IMG/VR virus record: IMGVR_UViG_3300031566_000460
Location: 1 to 20,662 of that record
Strand: one strand, 5' to 3'
DNA from: a virus
Length of the DNA: 20,662 bases
Part shown: piece by piece, positions 9,001 through 12,614 of the stretch
Numbering within the stretch: the stretch's first letter is position 1
Layout of the letters: each line of letters opens with the position of its first letter
Program-made: the position numbers and the translations under genes
Notes under the pieces: generated by a model
What the model saw: only the letters and a program-made list of their open reading frames with translations
What the model was told of the DNA's origin: nothing
Database searches by the model: none

Positions 9001-9848
9001 TCTGCAAAATCCCTTTCGTTTTTAAGATACTCTTGAGTTAGACGGGTTACTTCCTTGTGGCTTTTATTGATTTTCTTTACCTCAGCCTCACGCTGCTCAC
9101 GAGTAACAAACATCTTCTCAGGCTCGACATAAGCCGTGTCCTCACGAGCTATAGTTTGACTCTCGTCTTTATTTTCGCGAAGAAACTTCTTAAGTTTAGC
9201 CGCCTCTGACTTCTCTTTTTTGGTGTCGTACTCACCTCCAGTCTTTAGGAAATTCTGTAGAGATGAGCCAGATTCAGTTGTAGCTCCAGCCATAACCGCT
9301 CCTACCGAAAATAATCCTGGCACCTCCCAAGGGTCGAGGTCAACCTCAATAGTCTGTCCGTTAGCTGCGGTAACTTTAATAGCGTCACCTATACTGGTTG
9401 GCTCTACATCAAACCCATAAGGCTTAAATACCTTTGTAAGCTCTTGAGCTACCTCGTCCTCATCTCCTCTATCGATAAGCTCTGGAGAAACCATAGCCAT
9501 ACGCTCCTCAAAAAAGTCAGGGTCAGGGGCTCCCGTTATATCCTGTATCTCTGGGGTAGGTGGCGCTGGGGCAATAGCTGGCTCAACAGCAACTTCAGGC
9601 TCTGGTGAGACCAAAGAACCAGCCACCGATGCGGATGCCGTATCTTTTTTTTTTACAGCAGGAGCAGTTGTAGACACTAGACTTACAAAGTCTTCATATG
9701 CCCCAAAAATGCTCTCCCCTCCTAGCTGGTCGTATACGTTCTTTTGATAAGAGTCATCATTAGAAATCAAGTTAGAGAAGTCTTCAAACGAACCCAGTAC
9801 CTCTTCACCAAAATTATCGTAAACGCTCTTGATATATTCTTCGTTCAT
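1..9848 (-). CDS. Giant polyvalent (multi-domain effector) phage protein, 3' end outside the window
   Basis: The frame opens at ATG 9848-9846, 12 nt after the stop of the 604-aa gene, and runs 3282 codons without a stop to the left edge, where two bases of the next codon remain. All motifs named here fall in this one frame. Visible modules are an N-terminal tandem repeat (9-58), a Pro/Ala/Glu-rich linker (about 64-100), a small alpha/beta module (130-165), a charged helical region with hydrophobic stretches near 510-533, an acidic Thr/Glu/Ala linker (about 834-886), a zincin peptidase (HEVFH 1121-1125), a ParB-like module (IDGHHRAER from 1398), ART-like modules (1445-1612, 1630-1795, 2378-2500, 2618-2735, 2755-2990, 3000-3272) and an HhH glycosylase-like module (1880-2072). 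Nine R-Q-Q linkers separate them. Phage polyvalent proteins are known to combine such domains. Delivery with the genome as capsid cargo is inferred from its position after structural genes. Confidence 0.85.
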   Translation of the reverse strand, partial: MNEEYIKSVYDNFGEEVLGSFEDFSNLISNDDSYQKNVYDQLGGESIFGAYEDFVSLVSTTAPAVKKKDTASASVAGSLVSPEPEVAVEPAIAPAPPTPEIQDITGAPDPDFFEERMAMVSPELIDRGDEDEVAQELTKVFKPYGFDVEPTSIGDAIKVTAANGQTIEVDLDPWEVPGLFSVGAVMAGATTESGSSLQNFLKTGGEYDTKKEKSEAAKLKKFLRENKDESQTIAREDTAYVEPEKMFVTREQREAEVKKINKSHKEVTRLTQEYLKNERDFADKYPQFQTYDPEYIKNNPEEYQMFLADRNILEGEREFLGQTHQNTKDQGAQLDRLAGEYTEMLAERGYWSGGVFRNEFIQGAADIAAGAKDFGLDTGYNPEFLMDTDPEFFRDNYLKEAAAKGYDVPSASDMTVDEFKAWMKTDKGIPAKESIAIQNQIVDTKLKKRKRGEPIDYKEAVNAYSQYATSKNMEVTGGELAALRRGLDFLKDSEATPEAADLMYESFWGGALLGVTRSLPAMLFPGGWAGRTAAMYSQITGFLEKEMAGDPDFQNISEAERFRLKLAIGSVSSVLEAVGLRNVLKQQGLLTGILMRVLKKTPANVKGKAFNEVVMREVNSAIGRGALVVTSAGLAEFETGFLQEGVDIGFKSIYNEMKEKEMFETPEGARDIFGQMLYAGAQEAVGGFVLGTPGAVSAARGTYDFTAIDKATFEMFQNVSSLTAAGELTYRDMFYTNQQARINRGEISKADAQQEMDNLDEVIAVNRDIPSDLTIDQQKRSLGILLRKKDLQEQIEGKDPILVKRQLEELDGLNGELEEILYGTPEDAIQEQGPESVDAPESTRDSEAVGEGVPDIGEPTTEVEAQDDVTDEATATTAEVAVDEGAEVELGATTTDKKGRTFRFFKTTTEKDGLKTTRFTLNRSDKPTEHRNKSRVTPVEEALGGLYEFEIQERGVKVVAVTEVREGESGAAASVIFEQDGQRFEGDVVLTPKKSAPKKTVSEPTQGVTEEEQVDIDEFFGEQEIEGVERVSENLVINRRQMTSDTRSRAKEQRTINRVKQLAIKAAVSLSKQFPDVRIVLHETPNQYKRFAGELARGSYDYKTKTIHINLTNANTRTVAHEVFHALILEIVLNDPNAVIVSRKMLRSVKKTIDPNSDLAQKIDEFVDSYADRPIVQDEEYLAELTGMLAAQYKTLNKPAQNAIKEFFRKLAKLIGIDKKFGLDKYFGPEFLKTDAEVVDLMNTISRKIRQGVFIESSDLAVMEKIKKKSTPKELKKAREDVEVALDEQERRKREKAESGTGNRRKETAPSSTDFVKPVASRQQKADGQVFTFGQDTYDIDKADNIIKNNKVDIIDVSASDVPSLSFFFVTKTEEGIKNADISQPVIFATTPNGLLLIDGHHRAERAARDGKPLKGYVLSEEQTSSIMPSETAVTPRMQVVTEEDGKPVTFYHGTDKKFDKFEPQKSTRTILMSQYEVKTPAIFFTPDEAEAREYGDNVIPVNLQFEKLVEDHIDEAAKIITDYYVKEKDGIIEVQDGVVDLSDYYDEATDSYSNNWVKDVLDESEGIDWMLLDEEALVEKFKEAGFDGTKVYEGDKAFSVATFYPENIVRLDQGVAPRQQLAPNGRPSNLNEEQYKIVRTPAFKKWFGDWENDPENSSKVLDRNGEPQVANHYSDSSTIDAFKMKGDEGYSRAHSVSNFGIYFNLGETEAKYGKYGYNVFLNFRNPLYIKNYKSDIVNPYTKRKIYLEQITRDDIRYLEDKGYDSLIGSTGQVVALKASQIKLSDGSNKTFDPDSPSIRMQVADIPQSAKNVLYGDSDVLPKPSKKKSNSQVAQDLAEVAAEYYGGEIITSKTITPEQEETITEVGTEEAIAAFEDSGKSAADWYSTAIEKAMAVAAVIHPSLSSKEEASKYEAFAKEKDPVAAANFVMRVALAITSQNLNVEANAKYANEQFDIFKKTGRFDASREYGTKAKSISSNLRLANVLVEKIGLNATEDFVLQEFNVSELEVAASKALGKNIKVSGLRNDSVNGAALFGPKIGQGFLQNLMGKFDPVTIDLWLRRTWGRWTGDVVGVGVKEERMARLLNGLKEAKKDTGVEVPDVMKKHRVVRKVRPSTGASYDTMSDKFISELEEDADFRDKIAAFAKTLSTKGDLMYKLIKNEPISDGLYKAFISGEKTYGQTANQLQRIKDKLSAKYKDYVSKEKAKGRTPLKKSEWVKGQNQKDGRVNSPNNEAISARKPEWVKAATSITNDLKPIDIPTNQDRKVITRIVNDIKKRMTEQGYPVTNADVQALLWYPEKDIWAKLRGEEESNLKQSYDDQFIKIAEQKGLGKEAKSAAENVERERAAQPSGVDERKTDVEVSRLTDKEGVAPRQQLVYHVTFSKNEAGIKKNGLMKGRPGTFSRQTGGKFDTAKKTFAFLDLDDAMVWAQKTNLDFGKPVSIVVVKKGDKVFKKDDQVFFLDSAVFTEDAIEKEDISLVQNLNAASFMFYQPKKKPGVAPRQQVADVDKKIDALKAKQTKASEAEYKRDKAGKPSYSKAFFAEDNKFRKEIERLELLKLGLAPAYEQRVKVSEELDELNKPFEREVGNKYYPRLGTVSKGEMTGEDSDLGGIYEAEVDGYLFRGVSVEDYNRIKKEGFIDTDLRGAISDKEGINLTPYSATAFNYLPEGVEGVVMAMKVSDKSGLFMIGADDYVRSSKPIPFTDVEFVTTPVIEGRYLSVKDGKSTPIAIKKVSHPSKKTEPDVAPRQQVIDDVTAKELDTPLDRQQRVFRSGDLQNKAEPRWKFRYGRGTGHFGTGFYFFGTKEQADKYDARDVSELDIDKYNLAKATKKLHDELKRINDRFNDYDEVEAIDELRKEPLRQVVPAFFIEDVAKAAGMDVISEKDEKIFTRKDYVGDKSILESQREKSKAAKERGEIPFENILITKDELEAAATEVTEALKKDGDPAFGDSVSTLVMKALGFDGVNAVGTPMDNSVYGTVIYDLKEDVAPVATRQQVADVIKNPDNYGYHGGTLGGPNRVKSETIDPSTSPDMPYTGYYFFSDYGRALRGDRFKEYKKEDERDVQAVDFSKYNLYEPKTRDEYFRTRDYLKIIAKAGEASEKMLLEMRRNSRNVFDGLEEYFFNAQYLYSQRARYKDAQFQATDNKNYLEISSEIDKLDSQIEEIEKTTREDKVKVISDGIQGLYNEWDKQRQENYAKGKQGERKLQQTEQFETLLLKKAGFEGVDVRGIESLDIFQYGSTIFDLKPRSVVSLTKYADLLNKELVETGRSAIARQQLSDI
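6..32 (-). repeat. Inter-module linker 9 (AIARQQLSD)
   Basis: Encodes A-I-A-R-Q-Q-L-S-D at R3276, six codons from the window edge. It implies a further module beyond the window. Confidence 0.55.
33..851 (-). other. ADP-ribosyltransferase-like module 6 (H-Y type) of the giant protein
   Basis: Residues about 3000-3272. G-Y-H-G-G-T-L (His3012), then Y-T-G-Y-Y-F-F-S-D-Y-G-R-A-L-R-G, gives the YHG(G)T strand and the 'GYYFF...A' helix. A long charged helical insert (about 3090-3220) separates this from the C-terminal strands K-K-A-G-F-E-G-V-D-V and S-T-I-F-D-L. It is followed by the ninth linker at R3276, so at least one more module or tail lies beyond the window. Confidence 0.55.
846..872 (-). 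repeat. Inter-module linker 8 (VATRQQVAD)
   Basis: Encodes V-A-T-R-Q-Q-V-A-D at R2996, between ART-like modules 5 and 6. It is preceded by a second V-A-P, so the protein reads D-V-A-P-V-A-T-R-Q-Q. This looks like a small local duplication of the V-A-(P/T) part. Confidence 0.65.
879..1586 (-). other. ADP-ribosyltransferase-like module 5, long insert, no YHGT
   Basis: Residues about 2755-2990. V-F-R-S-G-D-L near the start and G-H-F-G-T-G-F-Y-F-F-G-T-K-E-Q-A-D-K-Y (G2797-G2799) give the 'GTGFYFF...A..Y' half of an ART-like active site. The first strand has F-R-S-G where YHGT would be expected. A lysine- and glutamate-rich helical insert follows. The module ends with K-A-L-G-F-D-G-V-N-A-V and T-V-I-Y-D-L, a C-terminal pattern shared with module 6 (GFEGVDV...TIFDL). 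Confidence 0.5.
1587..1613 (-). repeat. Inter-module linker 7 (VAPRQQVID)
   Basis: Encodes V-A-P-R-Q-Q-V-I-D at R2749, between ART-like modules 4 and 5. The 19-nt core (1596-1614) is identical in DNA to that of linker 5 (2718-2736). Confidence 0.7.
1644..1997 (-). other. ADP-ribosyltransferase-like module 4 (R-S type) of the giant protein
   Basis: Residues about 2618-2735, after a charged coiled-coil-like segment (about 2506-2600, rich in K/E/R). Y-L-F-R-G-V-S (Arg2625), then Y-N-R-I-K-K-E-G-F, then L-T-P-Y-S-A-T-A-F (Ser2661) and G-V-V-M-A-M-K-V follow the R-S pattern of cholera-toxin-like ARTs. The other modules follow the H-Y pattern. A final catalytic Glu-x-Glu is not obvious. V-E-F-V-T-T-P-V-I-E contains candidate acidic residues. 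Confidence 0.5.
2325..2351 (-). repeat. Inter-module linker 6 (VAPRQQVAD)
   Basis: Encodes the consensus V-A-P-R-Q-Q-V-A-D at R2503, between ART-like module 3 and the coiled coil that precedes module 4. Its DNA differs at one base from linkers 5 and 7 over a 19-nt core. Confidence 0.7.
2349..2717 (-). other. ADP-ribosyltransferase-like module 3 (H-Y type) of the giant protein
   Basis: Residues about 2378-2500, tightly framed by linkers at R2375 and R2503. It begins at once with V-Y-H-V-T-F (His2381), then I-K-K-N-G-L, a strand F-A-F-L-D-L, a helix D-D-A-M-V-W-A, and V-S-I-V-V-V. This compact order (YHxT, I..nGL, F.f.d...A..wA, strand) is that of small ART-like and KptA-like NAD-binding domains. 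At about 120 residues it is the shortest module and probably a minimal fold. Confidence 0.55.
2709..2735 (-). repeat. Inter-module linker 5 (VAPRQQLVY)
   Basis: Encodes V-A-P-R-Q-Q-L-V-Y at R2375. It runs directly into the Y-H of ART-like module 3, leaving no spacer, so the seam is exact at the domain edge. Confidence 0.7.
3633..4211 (-). other. HhH-GPD DNA-glycosylase-like module of the giant protein
   Basis: Residues about 1880-2072. L-A-I-T-S-Q-N-L-N-V-E-A-N (Q1939) resembles the 'LSAQ.T...vN' helix of endonuclease III relatives. About 100 residues later F-G-P-K-I-G-Q-G-F (Lys2039) and V-T-I-D-L-W-L-R-R (Asp2058) match the hairpin 'GxGxK..A' and the catalytic Asp strand. Lys and Asp are 19 residues apart, the same as Lys249 and Asp268 of human OGG1. 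A base-excision or base-editing role on host or phage DNA is inferred. It is not an annotated phage family that I can name. Confidence 0.5.
4434..4460 (-). repeat. Inter-module linker 4 (PSIRMQVAD)
   Basis: Encodes P-S-I-R-M-Q-V-A-D at R1800, closing ART-like module 2 ahead of the glycosylase-like module. The lead-in D-P-D-S-P-S-I-R resembles the 'NP(D/S)IRF' ends that I recall for ART-like domains in other long phage proteins. Confidence 0.6.
4464..4961 (-). other. ADP-ribosyltransferase-like module 2, degenerate active site
   Basis: Residues about 1630-1795. F-K-K-W-F-G-D-W (W1647) then S-S-K-V-L-D-R-N-G-E-P is the lead-in that I recognise from many phage ART-like domains, where the next strand usually reads V-V-Y-H-G-T. 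Here that strand reads A-N-H-Y-S-D-S (His1673), followed by F-G-I-Y-F-N and a helix with A-K-Y-G. The fold is probably kept, but the Y-H-G-T signature is altered. The module ends in D-P-D-S-P-S-I-R-M-Q-V-A, the linker at R1800. Confidence 0.55.
4977..5003 (-). repeat. Inter-module linker 3 (VAPRQQLAP)
   Basis: Encodes V-A-P-R-Q-Q-L-A-P at R1619, between ART-like modules 1 and 2. It keeps the full P-R-Q-Q core. Confidence 0.7.
5013..5516 (-). other. ADP-ribosyltransferase-like module 1 (H-Y type) of the giant protein
   Basis: Residues about 1445-1612. F-Y-H-G-T (His1453) is followed by K-F-D-K-F and then A-I-F-F-T-P-D-E-A-E-A-R-E-Y-G. This is the usual NAD-binding layout of H-Y-type ART domains: a YHGT strand, then a FF...A..Y helix. 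The C-terminal part ends with a strand and N-I-V-R-L before the linker at R1619. It is the best-preserved ART-like module in the protein. The target molecule is unknown. Confidence 0.65.
5523..5549 (-). repeat. Inter-module linker 2 (VTPRMQVVT)
   Basis: Encodes V-T-P-R-M-Q-V-V-T at R1437, between the ParB-like module and ART-like module 1. This is a variant with Met in place of the first Gln. Confidence 0.6.
5559..5876 (-). other. ParB-like domain of the giant protein
   Basis: Residues about 1325-1430, bounded by R-Q-Q-type linkers at R1322 and R1437. The signature I-D-G-H-H-R-A-E-R-A-A-R-D-G-K begins at I1398 and follows a strand ending G-L-L-L. This is the 'DGHHR..A...G' box of the ParB/sulfiredoxin fold, which in ParB binds CTP or acts as a nuclease-like site. 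The flanking strands (dv.SLSFFFVT, QPVIFATTP) fit the fold. ParB-like domains are common parts of polyvalent proteins. A role in DNA binding or nucleotide chemistry is inferred. Confidence 0.65.
5868..5894 (-). repeat. Inter-module linker 1 (VASRQQKAD)
   Basis: Encodes V-A-S-R-Q-Q-K-A-D at R1322, between the peptidase and its basic helical tail on one side and the ParB-like module on the other. It is the most N-terminal copy of the R-Q-Q seam motif. Confidence 0.6.
6204..6683 (-). other. Zincin-type metallopeptidase domain of the giant protein
   Basis: Residues about 1056-1215. A helix and a strand-rich segment (T-I-H-I-N-L) lead to V-A-H-E-V-F-H-A-L-I, a classic HExxH helix with His1121, Glu1122 and His1125. 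About 59 residues on, E-E-Y-L-A-E-L-T-G offers Glu1184 as the likely third zinc ligand, as in gluzincin-type peptidases. HExxH domains of this sort are recurrent in phage polyvalent proteins. It could cut host targets or the giant protein's own inter-module linkers. Substrate choice cannot be read from the sequence. Confidence 0.75.
9354..9461 (-). other. Small alpha/beta module shared with the adjacent 604-aa protein
   Basis: Residues about 130-165 contain L-T-K-V-F-K-P-Y-G-F-D-V-E-P-T followed by a strand, a glycine turn and another strand (IKVTAANGQTIEVDL). The neighbouring 604-aa protein has L-S-T-I-L-S-P-L-G-F-T-V-E-P-T around its F518 in the same arrangement. The match covers the P-x-G-F-x-V-E-P-T core and the strand pattern after it. 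This suggests a common virion-loading or interaction module. The function is unknown. Confidence 0.5.
9675..9824 (-). repeat. N-terminal tandem protein repeat in the giant protein
   Basis: Residues 9-28 and 38-58 are two copies of the pattern V-Y-D-x-(F/L)-G-(x)-E-x-(V/I)-(L/F)-G-(S/A)-(F/Y)-E-D-F-x-x-L-(I/V), 29-30 residues apart. It reads as two short helical hairpins. Similar 'Y..F/L...G...E.F' repeats are familiar to me at the start of other long phage proteins and may serve for packaging or docking in the particle, but that role is inference. Confidence 0.6.
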
Positions 9849-9860
9849 TGCCGTCTTATG

Positions 9861-11675
9861 TTATTCCTGCTCGGTTTTAGCTTTTTCCTTCATAACTTCA
9901 GAAGCATTCAACCCTGAATTACTCCCTGCTTTTCCCTGCTCGTAGCCAAACTGCCCCTTTTCTATATCTGTTCGATGCTCGTTTATCCAAGCCTTTAGTT
10001 TAGCCATTTGAGATTCAGCATCGTCGCTAGATTGATTCGTAGGAATTGTAATAGATTCCTTATCACCCCTTAAATCTTTGACAATAATCTTATTGCGTAC
10101 CCCATTGGTAGGCTCAACCGTAAATCCTAAAGGCGATAATATCGTAGATAATGTTGCGGCAGCTGAGTTGTCATAGGCTTCAAAGGGGGCAGCTGTTATT
10201 TTATTCTGTAGCTCTCTGTATGGAACCATATAATCAACGGGCTTTGCGCCTCTCCTAAACTCTACCTCATCAATAGCATTGAAGTTTGTCCTTTGAGGAC
10301 TCCAGTTTCCAGCCTCAAGAATTTTATCGTAATTACCTTGAGTGTCTCCAGTTAAAATCTTTACCGCTGATTTAGTAAAGTCTGCGGCTGACATCAGAAT
10401 GTCCTTCCCCAATTTATCTTTGGTATAAAAACTTAAGAAAGCGTCTCCTGAGCCATTTGCTGTTTTTATATTTATACCTCTATCATTCCTTTTTGCGTAA
10501 GTAACTGAAGTGTTTCCACCCATTATATCTTGGATAGTACTTTGCAACTCTTTAACGTCCCCAGAATAAAGGCCCGCTACGTTATCTAAAGTACTTACTA
10601 GCTCCTTATCTTTGGAGCCTAATTCCCTGTAATACGATTCCCTAGAAGAGTCTTTCGGCATAGCCGTTTCCTTGTATCCTACCATAGCCAGGGCATCGGT
10701 CCGTAGCTTTTCCCTTACAGCTTCATTTAAAGCGTCGTTGGACTTAGGAAATAAAATGCCGTCATTCTGAGTGGTTACACCCACCTTACGAGACTCCTCC
10801 GCGCCCCAACTTGTCTCTTCAGAACCTAGGTCATAGTCGTCAGCTGTGACTAACCCTAAATCCTCAGCCATACTTAACGTATGAATGTCATTGACCATAA
10901 GAGAAGATAGCGTATCGTCTAAAGACTTCATAACCTCTAAACGTACAGGGTCGTCTTCGGCTAGGTCTCTTCCCGCAGCATCCGATACGGTTAGTACACC
11001 ATTTTTGTTTACCACTCGGATATTCTCTCCTAAATTATCGGCCCACTTCTGTAGCGTAGGAGCGTACTCAATCTTGTCATACCGAGCTTGCATCTGATTG
11101 ACAGCCCCTTCTATAGTAGAGAAGTCGGCGGCATTATCGCTTAAAGTTCCGTTTCTTAAGATTCCGATACTAGCAACTCCATCATCTGGATTCCAGAATA
11201 CACGAGTTTTAGAGAAGTCTTGGAAATCATTAACTCTTTGAGCGGCTACACCTTCGAATTGCATAGATTTAGGCTGACCCTCACCAGCGTTAATGCGCTT
11301 CATAGTAAGCTCGCTCTCCTTATTGGCGGTATCAGCTATAGTTTTTAAAGCTGCAAAACTATTGTCTACGTTCTGCCTGTTGATTGTAAAGTCACGAGGG
11401 TCTACAATACCAGACTTAAGTAGTCGGTTTTGAGTCATCATCAACTGAGCGGCATCAGCTGAAGCGTTTAAAATCCAAGTACTCGCAGCTTTATTAGCCC
11501 CTTGTGGTGCATCCGCGAGCCTCTTACCTACGGCAACCGACTCCTTGTCAATCTCCTGACGCTGCTTCTCCCTGTCCGCCTCCTGGACTTTAAGAGTTTT
11601 GACGAGGTTGGTGCTAATAGCCCCCCAGTCTACTCGGGTATCGGCACCCCTCTCTGCGTACTTATAGTAGCTCAT
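9861..11675 (-). CDS. Putative internal virion (cargo) protein, 604 aa, function unknown
   Basis: I do not recognise this as a named family. It starts at ATG 11675-11673, which overlaps the stop of the 303-aa gene as ATGA, so translation is probably coupled. It is soluble, highly charged and largely helical in its first third (K/E/Q-rich after residue 25), with no signal peptide or membrane segment. The C-terminal region carries a small alpha/beta module around F518 (S-P-L-G-F-T-V-E-P-T) that recurs near the N-terminus of the giant protein downstream. The end is low in complexity and charged (A-K-T-E-Q-E). Its place between an internal-virion-like protein and the giant polyvalent protein suggests a protein packaged in the capsid and ejected with DNA. 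That is inference. Confidence 0.75.
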   Translation of the reverse strand: MSYYKYAERGADTRVDWGAISTNLVKTLKVQEADREKQRQEIDKESVAVGKRLADAPQGANKAASTWILNASADAAQLMMTQNRLLKSGIVDPRDFTINRQNVDNSFAALKTIADTANKESELTMKRINAGEGQPKSMQFEGVAAQRVNDFQDFSKTRVFWNPDDGVASIGILRNGTLSDNAADFSTIEGAVNQMQARYDKIEYAPTLQKWADNLGENIRVVNKNGVLTVSDAAGRDLAEDDPVRLEVMKSLDDTLSSLMVNDIHTLSMAEDLGLVTADDYDLGSEETSWGAEESRKVGVTTQNDGILFPKSNDALNEAVREKLRTDALAMVGYKETAMPKDSSRESYYRELGSKDKELVSTLDNVAGLYSGDVKELQSTIQDIMGGNTSVTYAKRNDRGINIKTANGSGDAFLSFYTKDKLGKDILMSAADFTKSAVKILTGDTQGNYDKILEAGNWSPQRTNFNAIDEVEFRRGAKPVDYMVPYRELQNKITAAPFEAYDNSAAATLSTILSPLGFTVEPTNGVRNKIIVKDLRGDKESITIPTNQSSDDAESQMAKLKAWINEHRTDIEKGQFGYEQGKAGSNSGLNASEVMKEKAKTEQE

Positions 11676-12583
11676 AGACCTATCAGTTGTTGCGGCATTA
11701 CAAACTCTTGACCCACCCCAGTTACACCAGCGGATTGAGGAGTAAGGAAAGTTCCTTGATTCATTTGCCGATAATTCTTATTGCTCAATCCCGTTAGGTA
11801 CTCTAGCCCTAGGTTTTGAAGCTGTGAGGTGCTTAGACTCTCGTAGAAAGGAGCGAATGACTCTTCGCTAGCCAAAGCACTGCTTAACTCAGTAGCGTCA
11901 GTAAAGCCTAACGATTTTGCCATACGCATCTGTGTAGCAGGATTCGAGCCCTGTAGACCCCGCATAATTTCTCCTTGCATCTGAGCTTTAAACTGCTCGG
12001 AGTCTTTTCCAGTAAGGCCCTTCTCTAAGTTACGAGCTAAAGCGTCCTTTTTATAGAGCGCCCTTCCCGCATCAATTTCAGCACCTACAATACCCAGTCC
12101 CGTAGCGGCCCCCGTAATAGCAGCGGCTTGTGCAGCGGCTTGGTCAGCGGCTGCTTGCTGAGCTCCAGTAGCCATATCGGTGTATATATCTTCTCGACGG
12201 ATTTGATTCACCGCGTCTTGCCCTGCCACAGCGACGTCTCTATTGTAAAGCGACCTCTCTTGAGAAGCAAGGATATCTTTTTCTGATTCAAGACCAACGG
12301 CAAGCGCTGTTCCAGCTGTAGCGACACCTCCCCTTTGGTCGCCCTCCACTCCTGCCTGAACACTAGCATAAGCCATACGCTGCGCAGCCTCTCGCTGCTC
12401 CATATACTCAGCCGTAGGAACAGAGAGCTCCTCATAGGGATTTATCTCCGTCTGGCGAAGGGCGTTAGCAGCAGCTTTCTTAGCGGCTTTCTCGGCGCTC
12501 TGAATACTCTTCTTAGCCTCTAGAGCCTGATAGACGCTTACGCCAGCCTGAGCCAGCCCTATTGCTGCGGTTACAAATGCCAT
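11672..12583 (-). CDS. Ala-rich internal virion-like protein, 303 aa
   Basis: It starts at ATG 12583-12581 with no Shine-Dalgarno sequence. A TTATCTTTG element sits 16 nt upstream. Residues 1-20 form a hydrophobic, weakly amphipathic helix (A-F-V-T-A-A-I-G-L-A-Q-A-G), followed by a K/A/E-rich helix, a central region rich in Ala and Gln (A-A-A-D-Q-A-A-A-Q-A-A-A), and a Gly/Ala stretch (about 155-165) that could insert in a membrane. The composition and position after tail genes recall the small inner-core or ejection proteins of podoviruses (T7 gp14-like or P22 gp7-like in style), but I see no motif proving homology. The role, DNA ejection or lining a translocation channel, is inferred. Confidence 0.7.
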   Translation of the reverse strand: MAFVTAAIGLAQAGVSVYQALEAKKSIQSAEKAAKKAAANALRQTEINPYEELSVPTAEYMEQREAAQRMAYASVQAGVEGDQRGGVATAGTALAVGLESEKDILASQERSLYNRDVAVAGQDAVNQIRREDIYTDMATGAQQAAADQAAAQAAAITGAATGLGIVGAEIDAGRALYKKDALARNLEKGLTGKDSEQFKAQMQGEIMRGLQGSNPATQMRMAKSLGFTDATELSSALASEESFAPFYESLSTSQLQNLGLEYLTGLSNKNYRQMNQGTFLTPQSAGVTGVGQEFVMPQQLIGL

Positions 12584-12599
12584 ATGATTATTGTTTAGT

Positions 12600-12607
12600 C
12601 AAAGATA
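12600..12607 (-). promoter_or_regulatory. Candidate Bacteroidetes-type -7 element before the 303-aa gene
   Basis: On the minus strand it reads TATCTTTG, matching TAnnTTTG, inside TTATCTTTGAC, with 16 nt to the ATG of the 303-aa gene. It lies in the 31-nt gap at 12584-12614, one of only two gaps longer than 12 nt between genes here. No good -33 TTTG is seen at the expected distance upstream. The same 8-mer also occurs twice inside a gene on the other strand (10415-10422, 10607-10614), so chance cannot be excluded. Confidence 0.4.
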
Positions 12608-12614
12608 ACGAGAT

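Noticed and set aside
1-9848. Several separate genes instead of one giant frame
   Set aside because: No stop codon interrupts the frame, all domain motifs and linkers fall in the same frame, and there is no intergenic gap or start signal at the seams.
10415-10614. TATCTTTG on the plus strand at 10415-10422 and 10607-10614
   Set aside because: Both lie inside the 604-aa gene and point against the direction of transcription, so they are taken as chance matches. They also show that the 8-mer alone is weak evidence.
12208-12435. Second minus-strand frame inside the 303-aa gene
   Set aside because: It is out of frame with a gene that is well supported by start overlap and composition. Its product shows no motif.
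11672-12583. Calling the 303-aa protein a T7 gp14 or P22 gp7 homologue
   Set aside because: Only composition, an N-terminal hydrophobic helix and position agree. No shared motif was seen, so the call stays at 'internal virion-like'.
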